Part shown: one piece after another, positions 25,827-35,061 of the stretch
Layout: each line of letters starts with the position of its first letter
How positions within the stretch are numbered: the stretch's first letter is position 1
Assembly (NCBI GenBank): GCA_963675995.2
Contig: CAXXIY010000002.1
Span: forward strand, 1,922,001 to 1,986,000
Origin: JAAFHB01 sp963675995
GTDB taxonomy: Bacteria; Bacteroidota; Bacteroidia; Bacteroidales; Prolixibacteraceae
DNA length: 64,000 bases
Direction of reading: 5' to 3'
Program-made: the position numbers and the translations under genes
Notes under the pieces: generated by a model
Told to the model about the DNA's origin: nothing
What the model saw: only the letters and a program-made list of their open reading frames with translations
Databases searched by the model: none

Positions 25827-28748
25827 ATGTCGAAGAGGGGAGATACATTATTCGTTGAATATCTTAGGTATATAGAGGCAGAACTTCTTCACATCGGAAT
25901 CCAGAACAATGAGGGGCTCTCAAATTTCCTGGTTAGTAAAGCAAGTAAGGATACTGTTGGGATGTTTTTAAAAGAATATAAACTGGTAACAAATAAGGAA
26001 TTGAATTTCCCGGAGTATGGGATTGGAAGTGCAGATGAAATAAGAAGCTGTTTTAACAATAGTGGCAATTATATCTTTAATGGAATTTTTACAGGAGATC
26101 CTAAAAACAGAAAAATAAAAGTCACTGATGCAGATTTTATTGCACATTGCCTCGGACTTATGAGTAATTATGAATGGTTACGTTCCAGGGGCTCCTCAAA
26201 ATTGAATGACCTTCAGGTAATCCAATCAAATACAGTACAAAGATTGAATAAAGCAATAATGGCTGAAGAGACAGGACTTAAGGAAAAAAGTGGGGTGTCA
26301 AGAAAAAGTTACTCCAGTGAAAAAGCTACAAATGAATTGGGAGGACAATTTACAACACCGTCGTTAATTTATCTGAATTCAAAAGCCAGACTGGTAGAAC
26401 CCTCCCATACTCAAATGAAACTTTTTTGTCGTCAGAAGGAGCTGGAGCAAATGGAATCCCTGATTAAGCGTAATCGTACTATTATCGTAACCGGGGTAAG
26501 AGGAATAGGTAAGAGTTCCTTCGTTCATACCTATGTTGCAGGAAAAATCAATATATTTACCCATATCATCTATACTGCCGTTAAAAATGGAAATGTTTCG
26601 GAAGCTGTAATTGAAGCATTTAAAGAGATTGGGGATACCATCGGTTTTAATCCTGAAGGGGGAGGGGATTATCGGGATAGTTCAGATCTTTTAATGTTAC
26701 TTATTGACCGGCTGAAAACATCAAAAATTGAAGGGGGGCTGCTTATCTTAGACAATGCAAATGGTCTGGCCAGCCTGACTCATTTTATGAATCTGTGGAA
26801 TAAACACTTTGATAAGGAGTGGAAAGTGATTGTCACCACTTTTTTGAGTGAAATAAATTTGCCAAATACGAAAACATTACCCTTGCCGGCTATGGATGTA
26901 TATTTTGCCAGCGAGCTGTATGATCATATCGTATTAAGGACCCAGGACCCAGATCTTAAAAAAGCGGCGTTAGACATACTCAAAACATTTGATTATAATC
27001 CACTGATTTGTGAGTTGGTTGCAAAATTAATCCAGGCCAATGAACGGATAAAATTCCCCGGTCAATTAACCCCATCCGGAATAATCAGAAAAAAGGCTGA
27101 ACAACCCTCCACGCTTAATCCGCTTATCGACTCCAGGTTTGCCTCCAATGAGGAGTTCACCATCGTACAATATATTTCGGAACTGTTTAAAGATGTTCTG
27201 CCCGGTTTAAATGAGCGGGAAAAAGCCTTATTGCGATATTTAAGTATTTTGAATGCCGAGGAACGGGATGATGCGCAACTTTGTTTTATTTTACCCCTAA
27301 CCGAAGGTGATTCTGACCTGATTTACGGACTTGCCAGGAAAGGATGGTTGGTCAGTAAAGGGTATAATTCGACAGTCATGCTTGAGCTTTACCAGATAGC
27401 GATACAGGACCTGCTTGTACCGGATGTCATAAACTGCCATTTGTTACTCGATAAACTTGAAAAGCGGTTGCGCTTAAACGAGTTGGGTAATATGGAGAAA
27501 TCCATTTATGATACTGAAGTAATAAGTTCAATACCTCTTGCCAGGAAGATTCTTGAAAATTTGATTTATGAAGGTGTAAGTATTGATTATCAATGTGATG
27601 ATCTGCTAAGCGCTATCCTGAAAATTCTGCAGGCTGCTGAACGGAATAAGAAAACTGTCGTTAAAAAAAACTACAGTGCAACCTACTCCCAGGTACTCTT
27701 TAATTTGTCGTTTGCATTAAGTGAGTTGAACGATAAAAAAGATGCCTTACGATTAGCTGTTGATAGTCTGCAGATGTCGTTATGCTTTTTCCCAGTTTCG
27801 GACTTCAGAACGGGACAAATCCTAAAGCATATCGCCTACCTGTTCAGAAAACTGAAAAAGTTGGATCAGGCATTGGAACTGATGAAAATCTCGGAAGATA
27901 TTTACAAAAATGACCCGAATACCCCGGAAATACTTAAAATAAGACTAAAACTATCGTATGGAAATATTTACCGGGATATGAACAGGATGGATCTGGCTAT
28001 TGAGAACCTGGAGGAATGTATTTTTGATTGTATGGCTAAAGATCTGTATGATTTCGACAGGGCTTCTGCATTAAATAGTTTGGGATTTGTATACGGAACT
28101 TTAGGTAGAGAAAAATTAACGTGTGATGACAATAAAGAATCTGGAATTCAGTATTCACTCAAGGCAATTGAATTAAGAACTGCAGCTCTCGAAATCAGAA
28201 ATAAAATTCACAAAAATAGGGAGAATCTTAAGGCTGCATTGATCCACAATAACATTGGAGCTGTTCAAAGCAGACTAAAGCAATTTGATGCATCTATAAT
28301 TTCCTTTAAATTGTGTTTGGTCATCAGAGAAAAATTCCTTCCAAAAGAACATGCAAGTATGGCTGTGGTAAAAAACAATTTAGCCACCAGTTATGCCAAA
28401 AATTCTTATTTCAACCTGTGTAACGAGGAGGATGCCACCCGTGATCTCAACGCAGCATTGAATTTATGTGAGGAGGGATGCCGGATCCGGATTAGCCTCA
28501 ATGGTGAAAACTGTCCGGACCTGGCTCCGAGTTACTATACGAAAGGATTGATATTATTGCAGCTGTACCGCTACGCTAATAATAAGGTAAATGAATTATA
28601 TGAAGCCCGGCATTTTGCCCAGGAATCTTTATTCTTGAGAGAAAGGTATAATCCGAAGAGGAAATATTTATTAAAGGAATCTGCCGATTTACTGAATGAG
28701 ATTAACGAAGTGATTAAAATTCATGAAGATAAACCTTCAGAACGGTAA
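25827..28748 (+). CDS. STAND-type NTPase with unknown N-terminal domain and TPR-like repeats
   Basis: 973 residues. Residues 1-125 form a compact domain I do not recognise (begins MSKRGDTLFVEYLRYIEAEL), followed by a polar linker. The NTPase starts with CRQKELEQMESLIKRNRTII, has Walker A GVRGIGKS at about 222-229 and Walker B LLILDNAN at about 303-310, then a sensor-like VIVTTFLSEI. This is the order of NB-ARC/NACHT proteins. From about 610 to 950 there are helical TPR-like repeats (LVIREKFLPKEHASMAVVKN, NLATSYAKN), typical of the sensing part of signal-transduction ATPases. Such proteins oligomerise on ligand detection and fire an N-terminal effector. Which molecule it senses is unknown. Confidence 0.78.
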   Translation: MSKRGDTLFVEYLRYIEAELLHIGIQNNEGLSNFLVSKASKDTVGMFLKEYKLVTNKELNFPEYGIGSADEIRSCFNNSGNYIFNGIFTGDPKNRKIKVTDADFIAHCLGLMSNYEWLRSRGSSKLNDLQVIQSNTVQRLNKAIMAEETGLKEKSGVSRKSYSSEKATNELGGQFTTPSLIYLNSKARLVEPSHTQMKLFCRQKELEQMESLIKRNRTIIVTGVRGIGKSSFVHTYVAGKINIFTHIIYTAVKNGNVSEAVIEAFKEIGDTIGFNPEGGGDYRDSSDLLMLLIDRLKTSKIEGGLLILDNANGLASLTHFMNLWNKHFDKEWKVIVTTFLSEINLPNTKTLPLPAMDVYFASELYDHIVLRTQDPDLKKAALDILKTFDYNPLICELVAKLIQANERIKFPGQLTPSGIIRKKAEQPSTLNPLIDSRFASNEEFTIVQYISELFKDVLPGLNEREKALLRYLSILNAEERDDAQLCFILPLTEGDSDLIYGLARKGWLVSKGYNSTVMLELYQIAIQDLLVPDVINCHLLLDKLEKRLRLNELGNMEKSIYDTEVISSIPLARKILENLIYEGVSIDYQCDDLLSAILKILQAAERNKKTVVKKNYSATYSQVLFNLSFALSELNDKKDALRLAVDSLQMSLCFFPVSDFRTGQILKHIAYLFRKLKKLDQALELMKISEDIYKNDPNTPEILKIRLKLSYGNIYRDMNRMDLAIENLEECIFDCMAKDLYDFDRASALNSLGFVYGTLGREKLTCDDNKESGIQYSLKAIELRTAALEIRNKIHKNRENLKAALIHNNIGAVQSRLKQFDASIISFKLCLVIREKFLPKEHASMAVVKNNLATSYAKNSYFNLCNEEDATRDLNAALNLCEEGCRIRISLNGENCPDLAPSYYTKGLILLQLYRYANNKVNELYEARHFAQESLFLRERYNPKRKYLLKESADLLNEINEVIKIHEDKPSER

Positions 28749-28792
28749 CCTCAAATATTCATACCATAATTTCCGCAATTCGACAGGTCGGG

Positions 28793-29368
28793 TTATAAAT
28801 TGCTTTTTAAAGTGCCCAGTAAACTGGCCATTTTCTCTTCCAGAATTTTAGACTGGTCGAAATAGATGAACAGGGAATCCAATCTTTTTGTCTTTTGAAC
28901 ATAATCTGTCACCCTTATTTCACGTTCCCCGATTATGGATGTCATTTCAATCAGATCACTATTGCGGCAATTTTCCAGATTGATCATCTCCTCGCAATAT
29001 ATTTCAAAGAGCCGAAGGATCTGGAAAGACCAAAGCTCACTAACCATTTTTACAATTTCTGCATCTTCCGATTTTACAGTGATGACCAATTCCGGAAGGG
29101 ATTTTTCGGGATAGGGGAAGCTCAGTTCATATTGTGACGAGAAACTTGCAGCAACAAGCCGTAAGAGGAGCGGGTAATCAAAATCATCTTTCAATTCTTC
29201 CGGAAAATGGTACTCAACAGGTTTGAACAAGGAAAGATATTCTTTATAAAAGGTCTCATCTTCAATTTTATCGTTATTTCCAAAGTGTTCGATAAAATCC
29301 TGGATAAATTCTTCCTTGTCAGGATTTTCCAACAAATCCTGTTTGAATTCGGAATAGTTAAACAACAT
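28793..29368 (-). CDS. Uncharacterised acidic protein downstream of ClpX-like gene
   Basis: 191 residues, not recognised, no signal peptide or membrane segment. Acidic and helical at the N-terminus (FKQDLLENPDKEEFIQDF), with a central beta-like stretch (ELVITVKSEDAEIVKMV) and a helical C-terminus. It starts 11 bases after the ClpX-like gene ends, so the two are almost certainly one transcript. That makes it a candidate adaptor or substrate of the unfoldase (inference). It converges with the STAND gene, with 44 bases between their stops. Confidence 0.65.
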   Translation of the reverse strand: MLFNYSEFKQDLLENPDKEEFIQDFIEHFGNNDKIEDETFYKEYLSLFKPVEYHFPEELKDDFDYPLLLRLVAASFSSQYELSFPYPEKSLPELVITVKSEDAEIVKMVSELWSFQILRLFEIYCEEMINLENCRNSDLIEMTSIIGEREIRVTDYVQKTKRLDSLFIYFDQSKILEEKMASLLGTLKSNL

Positions 29369-29379
29369 AATTTCAAAAT

Positions 29380-30765
29380 TTAAAAAGTCAATTTCATCAA
29401 AGCATCCTCCATTGTAATTCTTATTTTTGAGCCTCTGGCAGATGGAGCATCAAATTTGTAATCTTCGAAGAGTTTCGACCAGCAGTTAGTGATATATCGT
29501 GCACCTAAACCATTATCAACTACTTTTTGAGCAATTAAGTCAAAGGTTTCGGGTTCAATTTCCACTTTGATGTTATGTAGTTCAAAAAATTCCAACTCTT
29601 TAGCCAGGGCATTGTTTTTAGCATTATTCATGATGGACAATATTTCATCCTTGTTCAGCGGTTTTAACTGAACTATTTTGTTAATACGACCGATTAATTC
29701 CGGCATCAAGCCATAGGTCGCCAGATCGGAAGATACAACTGTATCTGCGGGGGGTAAATCACAGGCAGAACTTGACGGATTAAAGCCAAGCTTCTTCTGG
29801 CCTAATCGTTTGTTAACAATATCTTTGATGCCATGAAATGCACCGGCAAACACAAAGCATAAATTTGAAGTATCGATTTTCACCTTATCGGCATACCTGT
29901 CGTGATTTTTAGGAATATTGAGTTCACAACCTTCAATAATCGATAGTAGTTCCTCCTGGACATTCGTGCTGCCGATGTAATCGTTATTACGTGTGGCAAT
30001 CTTGTCATACTCATCGAGCACAACTACGCCTTTCATTGCTTTATGAGTATCACCGGAAGCTTTGATGAGCAGATTTGTTAACGCAGTATCAGGATTTTCG
30101 CCGGTATATCCTGACGAGGTCAGCGCAGAGGCGTTGACGATTGTAAATGGAATGTCGAATAAACCCTCCAGTAATTTTATCATGTATGTTTTACCGGAGC
30201 CTGTTTCACCGATCAGAAGCAGCGAATTTCGGGACAGTTTTTCCGGATCAGCCTCAATTCCCAGGTATCCGATGCGGAGCAGATGATTATACATAACTAA
30301 AGCCAGGGCTTTTTTTGCCTGCTCCTGTCCAATTACATACTCGTCGATATAGGCCTTAATGGAGACCGGCGTTATCATACAATTTCCAACATCCTGTAAT
30401 AAATCGTGTATTTGTAAAGAGTAGACATCTGCTATCTCTTTGAGTTCGGAAATTTTGATTGGTTGTTTAAAAACCTGTTCGAATTCACGAAACTTTAAAA
30501 CGAGTTTTTTATAGGTTTCGTTCTTTTTATTGTCCCTACCCAAGGACTTGAATAATTGAGAGATGTCGGAAACGTTTCTCGTGAGCAACACGAGTAATTC
30601 TTCCAACTCGCTATCATTCATATTTGGGAGCTTAGAAGTAATTAATTCGTTTATTTGTTTCGGATTTAACAGTGATGTAAGCAGGAGTAGCCTTACAAAC
30701 TGTTTGCGATCTGTTCCATTTAAGGTAAGCGCTTCCAAATTTATACCGCAGTAATAATCTTTCAT
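29380..30765 (-). CDS. ClpX-like AAA+ unfoldase lacking the N-terminal zinc finger
   Basis: 461 residues from the ATG at 30765; an upstream GTG at 30792 is possible. The AAA+ core follows ClpX from YVIGQEQAKKALA to the end: Walker A GETGSGKT (186-193), pore-loop SGYTGEN (GYVG in ClpX), Walker B VVVLDEYDKIA, GAFHGIKDIV, and arginine-finger region GLMPELIGRI. A KKLGFN stretch sits where ClpX has the IGF loop that docks on ClpP. The ClpX zinc-binding domain is absent and replaced by about 130 helical residues without Cys pairs. It therefore likely unfolds a dedicated substrate, perhaps handing it to ClpP. Operon partner: 191-residue unknown protein. Confidence 0.82.
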   Translation of the reverse strand: MKDYYCGINLEALTLNGTDRKQFVRLLLLTSLLNPKQINELITSKLPNMNDSELEELLVLLTRNVSDISQLFKSLGRDNKKNETYKKLVLKFREFEQVFKQPIKISELKEIADVYSLQIHDLLQDVGNCMITPVSIKAYIDEYVIGQEQAKKALALVMYNHLLRIGYLGIEADPEKLSRNSLLLIGETGSGKTYMIKLLEGLFDIPFTIVNASALTSSGYTGENPDTALTNLLIKASGDTHKAMKGVVVLDEYDKIATRNNDYIGSTNVQEELLSIIEGCELNIPKNHDRYADKVKIDTSNLCFVFAGAFHGIKDIVNKRLGQKKLGFNPSSSACDLPPADTVVSSDLATYGLMPELIGRINKIVQLKPLNKDEILSIMNNAKNNALAKELEFFELHNIKVEIEPETFDLIAQKVVDNGLGARYITNCWSKLFEDYKFDAPSARGSKIRITMEDALMKLTF

Positions 30766-31006
30766 TTTTAGTGTATTAGAATCAGACCTCACTTACAACA
30801 TGATTATTCAGTATGCATCAGTTCGCAAAAAAGAAAAAATGAGTTCAATTCATTGAAGAGAGAAGCCCATAATTCCTGAATCATTTTCCGATCTTTGGTA
30901 AAATTTCCATAGACTTTCGGGATGCCTTAATTTCGATCTTCAATTTTAAGGCTGCCAGGTGAACCTACTGTCGGCAAAGGATTATTGTGAACAAATGCTT
31001 TGACAT

Positions 31007-32032
31007 TCAGTTTATGGGATTGCCATGCTTATCAATTAACAGATTTGCAGCACTTAGACGGGCCTGGAAAATGCCAGGTTGGTGGTACTTTATTTCATCC
31101 CAATAAGGTGGAGAAAGAATTTTACCGTTACAGTCAAGTAAGCCACATTTGGAATTAACAGTATAAGTGGAATACCCACTGTCCTTAAGTATCGGGTCAC
31201 CATCCTCGTCATGGCCAGCATTACTACTGTCAATGTAGATCTTATCGACAGCATCAAAAACATTCTTGAGCTCTACTTTAAGATTGAAATCCAGTAATTG
31301 TTGAAACGAATTTTCTTTACAGCACAAAATTCCGTCAGCTACCACACAAATTGAAATATATTCAAAGGGGAGAACTAATTTAAGCTCCCTGCCCTTGAGC
31401 AAACCATACATCCCTCTACTTTTTTTTACTACCCGAAAACCGTTGACAGGTTCACTAATCTCCTCAAAAATTGGTTGCAAAATCGTTTTGCCTGTAGTGT
31501 CAATAAGCCCTATTAGTCCGGTAGAATCAGGAATCAGGCAAAACCCGTCATTAAAGATAAAATTGGTCGCTTCGTAGTGTTTGCGATTGAAGGGGAATTG
31601 CGGAGGCACGACAAAGGTTCCATTCAAGTTGATGAAGCCCAGTTTATTTTTGGTAACAACTGCAGCCAGTCCGCAATTGAATTGCCAGGCAAAATCAAAT
31701 TTCGGGCTAATAATGATATTACCGTTAATTGTACTCAGATATCCTCTTTTACCGTTTTTTAAGAATACAGTATTAAGTGAATTCTCCTCCAAAGGACGAT
31801 AGATCCGGTCAAGCTTTTGTGTCACCCTCTTTCCTGTTTTCCATGAGACTAACCGCGTTGTTTGATCGGGATATGCGATTTGCGACAGATGGTCGTTGAA
31901 CATCGAGGTCTGTATTTCAGCGTCCGGAATGGTGCGGTGACAGCGGGAAAGGCTGAGAACCGCTACAATTGCAAGAAGAATAATGCTGACGGCAAGAGCC
32001 AGTGTGAGTTGGAGTGATAATCGATTTTTCAT
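31007..32032 (-). CDS. Membrane-anchored WG-repeat protein
   Basis: 341 residues. An N-terminal signal-anchor (about 9-29, LALAVSIILLAIVAVLSLS) is followed by repeated beta units of the WG (KWG) type: GKRGYLSTINGNIIISPKFD, NKLGFINLNGTFVVPPQFP, GLIGLIDTTGKTILQPIFEE and CGLLDCNGKILSPPYWDE. WG proteins are common in Bacteroidota; their ligands are largely unknown. It starts 16 bases after the tail-anchored protein gene, so the two form a pair. A 241-base gap separates it from the ClpX-like gene, which may have its own promoter. Confidence 0.75.
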   Translation of the reverse strand: MKNRLSLQLTLALAVSIILLAIVAVLSLSRCHRTIPDAEIQTSMFNDHLSQIAYPDQTTRLVSWKTGKRVTQKLDRIYRPLEENSLNTVFLKNGKRGYLSTINGNIIISPKFDFAWQFNCGLAAVVTKNKLGFINLNGTFVVPPQFPFNRKHYEATNFIFNDGFCLIPDSTGLIGLIDTTGKTILQPIFEEISEPVNGFRVVKKSRGMYGLLKGRELKLVLPFEYISICVVADGILCCKENSFQQLLDFNLKVELKNVFDAVDKIYIDSSNAGHDEDGDPILKDSGYSTYTVNSKCGLLDCNGKILSPPYWDEIKYHQPGIFQARLSAANLLIDKHGNPIN

Positions 32033-32048
32033 GTTTGAATTTTTAAAA

Positions 32049-32600
32049 TTAGTGGATATAGAAAATCAGGAAAAATGAAACCAGAAGAATGTTCGCAACT
32101 GATAAAGCAAGGAGGATTAGCGTACCCTTGCGGATTGATTTTAACGTTTTCTCGTTCTGAAGTACGACAAGATCCGCAATTTTTGATTCCACCTTCATTT
32201 TGCTGAAAGAAAGATCGTAATTAAGGGAAAGCTTATCAATTGCAAATGAGATGCTTTGTGGAATTTCAACAGGTTCTCCCTCTTTGGATACATCGTTGAC
32301 AATAGCTCTCAGAATATAAAGGGAATCAAGATTTTGAAATGTAAGAGGGCATGTGAATCCTAGTTTTTTCAGCTTGTTTAATGCAAGAAAATAACCGAAT
32401 GAGATCCCCATCTCCCTGTTTATTTTGGCAAGGGCTTTAAGTGCAGCATATGTTTTAAAATCCGGAAAGTATAATTTGGCCAGGATTTTAAACGAATCGG
32501 ATAGTATCTCCAGGCGATCTGTCGGTTCAATGGAAAGTTCCAATCGTTTTGCCAGATCATCGAGAAAATTTGCTTTCAAAGAAGATGCAATAGCCATCAT
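32049..32600 (-). CDS. Unknown helical protein with C-terminal membrane anchor
   Basis: 183 residues, not recognised. Mostly helical and soluble until residue about 158, then a single hydrophobic segment (LILLALSVANILLVSFFLIF) at the extreme C-terminus. This makes it a predicted tail-anchored inner-membrane protein with its bulk in the cytoplasm. Two adjacent ATG codons at the start. First gene of the leftward group, 16 bases ahead of the WG-repeat gene, whose product would face the other side of the membrane. Confidence 0.65.
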   Translation of the reverse strand: MMAIASSLKANFLDDLAKRLELSIEPTDRLEILSDSFKILAKLYFPDFKTYAALKALAKINREMGISFGYFLALNKLKKLGFTCPLTFQNLDSLYILRAIVNDVSKEGEPVEIPQSISFAIDKLSLNYDLSFSKMKVESKIADLVVLQNEKTLKSIRKGTLILLALSVANILLVSFFLIFYIH

Positions 32601-33107
32601 ACTGTTTGGTTTTAAGGATAATTACGTACTACTTTTATGATCACCCCCGGATAAATAATTAGCGGTATCACTTGTACAAAGATGAAGTGGAATAGTATTA
32701 TCAAAAAGTGCAATAACATTATTTTAAATTATTTTATCTTATCACTTATATGCTTTAATGTAAATCGGCGATCGATCCAAAAATTGGGTTAGTGTATAGC
32801 CTGATATTATTTTATGGATCGTTAAGAGGAGCATTATGTGGTGATGGTTATGAGAACGTTAATTTTATTTTGTGATGTATGAAGTTCAGACTGGCCGATC
32901 CGGAAATAGGTTTACAGAAATTGTAAACTAAAACAGGTTTCTTAAAGAAAAAGGAGCTTGTGATCGTGAACCATGATTGCAGCTTAAGCATGACCACAGC
33001 ATGGAGCAGACTTATAAAACTGCATTTTACGGTGTCGAAATTCAAGGGGAGGATCAGGGAGATGAGTTATCAACTTAGTTGTGTTAATTACTGAAGTCCG
33101 ATTTCGA
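32601..33107. other. Intergenic region between divergent transcripts
   Basis: About 500 A/T-rich bases between the leftward tail-anchored gene and parE. Short frames on either strand lack coding character. No convincing promoter for the leftward gene was found; the parE promoter lies at its right edge. Confidence 0.4.
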
Positions 33108-33137
33108 TTGTCCAATTTTTGTTTTTCACTATATTTG
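33108..33137 (+). promoter_or_regulatory. Bacteroidota-type promoter of parE
   Basis: TTG (33108-33110), 19 bases, TATATTTG (33130-33137). This matches the Bacteroidota consensus TTG-N19-21-TAnnTTTG. It places the transcript start about 10 bases ahead of the ATG at 33155 and rules out the in-frame TTG at 33119, which lies inside the promoter spacer. Confidence 0.7.
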
Positions 33138-33154
33138 TGCAAAATCGTTTTAAA

Positions 33155-34987
33155 ATGGTCCCAGGTTATTCAGAAGAATCGATACGCACGCTGGATTGGA
33201 AAGAGCACATCCGAAAGCGGCCAGGAATGTATATTGGTAAATTAGGTGATGGCTCTGCGGCTGATGATGGTATCTATGTTTTATTAAAGGAGGTGCTCGA
33301 TAATTCTGTCGATGAATTTATGATGGGCAACGGACGTAAAATTGATGTATCGGTGTCGGATGAACTGGTTTCTGTTCGCGATTACGGCCGTGGAATACCG
33401 TTGGGCAAACTTATGGATGTGGCATCAAGGATGAACACAGGGGCGAAATACGACTCGAAAGTTTTCAAAAAGTCGGTTGGCTTGAACGGCGTTGGAATTA
33501 AAGCGGTGAATGCCCTTTCAAGTAAGTTTACCATTAAATCGGTACGCGACGGACGCCTGAAGAGAATCGATTTTTCGAAAGGCGAGATTCTCAAAGATTA
33601 TGAGGAGATTTCCACAGGAGAGTTAAACGGAACTAGTGTTGCTTTTACTCCCGATATCGAAATCTTCAGAAACTTCCATTATATCGAAGAGTTTGTTGTC
33701 CCGCTGCTTAAGAATTATACTTTCCTGAATGCCGGATTAATCATCTATTTCAATGGCGAAAAGTATCTTTCAAAGAATGGTCTTTACGATCTCCTCGAGG
33801 AGAATCTTGATCAGGATCCTGTATATCCGATTATCCATCTGAAGGGTGAAGACATTGAATTTGCCCTGACACACAGTAATCAGTATGGAGAAGATTATTA
33901 CACTTTCGTAAATGGACAGTTTACCCCTCAGGGAGGAACCCATCTGGCCGCTTTTCGCGAAGCATTGGTAAAAACCATCCGTGATTACTACCATAAGGAA
34001 TTTGATTCGTCAGATATCCGAGCCTCAGTTGTTTCGGCCTTGAGCATCAAAGTCGAGGAACCTATCTTTGAATCGCAAACCAAAACAAAACTTGGATCGA
34101 AGGACATGGGGCCTGAGGGTCCATCGGTACGCAATTTTGTGATGAATTTTGTTCAGAAGGAGTTAGGTAATTATCTGCATAAAAATCCTCAGACCGCCGA
34201 TATTCTTCTCAAACGAATACAGGAATCGGAACGGGAGCGGAAAGCCATATCGGGAATTCAGAAACTGGCTAAACAAAGGGCTAAAAAAGTGAATCTGCAC
34301 AATAAAAAATTGCGCGATTGCAGGATTCATTACAATTCAAATCATGAGTTTAAGGATAACAGTGCAATCTTTATTACAGAGGGCGATTCGGCAAGCGGTT
34401 CAATAACCAAATCACGCGATGTAACGACCCAGGCAGTATTTAGTTTGCGGGGTAAGCCATTGAATAGTTATGGTTTAACAAAAAAGATTGTGTATGAGAA
34501 TGAAGAATTCAATCTGCTTCAGGCAGCGCTGAACATTGAAGAGGGGATTGATGAACTCCGTTATAATAAAGTGATTATCTCAACCGATGCCGATGTTGAT
34601 GGGATGCATATCCGGTTACTGCTGATCACTTTCTTTTTACAGTTCTTCCCCGAATTGATCAAGAAGGGGCATCTTTATATTTTGCAAACCCCCCTTTTCA
34701 GAGTTCGTAATAAAAAGAAAACCATGTATTGCTATTCTGAACAGGAACGCGATCAGGCTGTAAAAGTTATTGGAGCAGGTCCCGAGATTACCCGTTTTAA
34801 AGGTTTAGGGGAGATCTCCCCCGATGAGTTTAAAAATTTTATCGGAGACGATATCCGCCTCGATTCGGTCATTCTGAATAAAAACGAATCGGTGGCCGAA
34901 ATGCTTGAGTTTTACATGGGAAAGAATACACCCGATCGTCAGGATTTTATTATTGATAACCTTCATGTCGAAAAAGATGAGGTGTAA
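33155..34987 (+). CDS. parE: DNA topoisomerase IV subunit B
   Basis: 610 residues from the ATG at 33155. GHKL ATPase domain: HIRKRPGMYIGK, EVLDNSVDEFMMG, VRDYGRGIPLG and GLNGVGIKAVNALS. Transducer domain with FVNGQFTPQGGTHLAAF. TOPRIM domain with FITEGDSASGS and ISTDADVDGMHIRLLL, ending FKGLGEISPDEF. It provides the ATP-driven part of the enzyme that decatenates daughter chromosomes. ParE rather than GyrB is favoured by the short length and by the immediate parC partner. Followed after 74 bases by parC. Confidence 0.93.
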   Translation: MVPGYSEESIRTLDWKEHIRKRPGMYIGKLGDGSAADDGIYVLLKEVLDNSVDEFMMGNGRKIDVSVSDELVSVRDYGRGIPLGKLMDVASRMNTGAKYDSKVFKKSVGLNGVGIKAVNALSSKFTIKSVRDGRLKRIDFSKGEILKDYEEISTGELNGTSVAFTPDIEIFRNFHYIEEFVVPLLKNYTFLNAGLIIYFNGEKYLSKNGLYDLLEENLDQDPVYPIIHLKGEDIEFALTHSNQYGEDYYTFVNGQFTPQGGTHLAAFREALVKTIRDYYHKEFDSSDIRASVVSALSIKVEEPIFESQTKTKLGSKDMGPEGPSVRNFVMNFVQKELGNYLHKNPQTADILLKRIQESERERKAISGIQKLAKQRAKKVNLHNKKLRDCRIHYNSNHEFKDNSAIFITEGDSASGSITKSRDVTTQAVFSLRGKPLNSYGLTKKIVYENEEFNLLQAALNIEEGIDELRYNKVIISTDADVDGMHIRLLLITFFLQFFPELIKKGHLYILQTPLFRVRNKKKTMYCYSEQERDQAVKVIGAGPEITRFKGLGEISPDEFKNFIGDDIRLDSVILNKNESVAEMLEFYMGKNTPDRQDFIIDNLHVEKDEV

Positions 34988-35061
34988 TGAGATGAAATCT
35001 TTTATTTAAAAGACAAGGTGATACGATTAAATCATATTAATATTCCAATCTAACTATAAAA

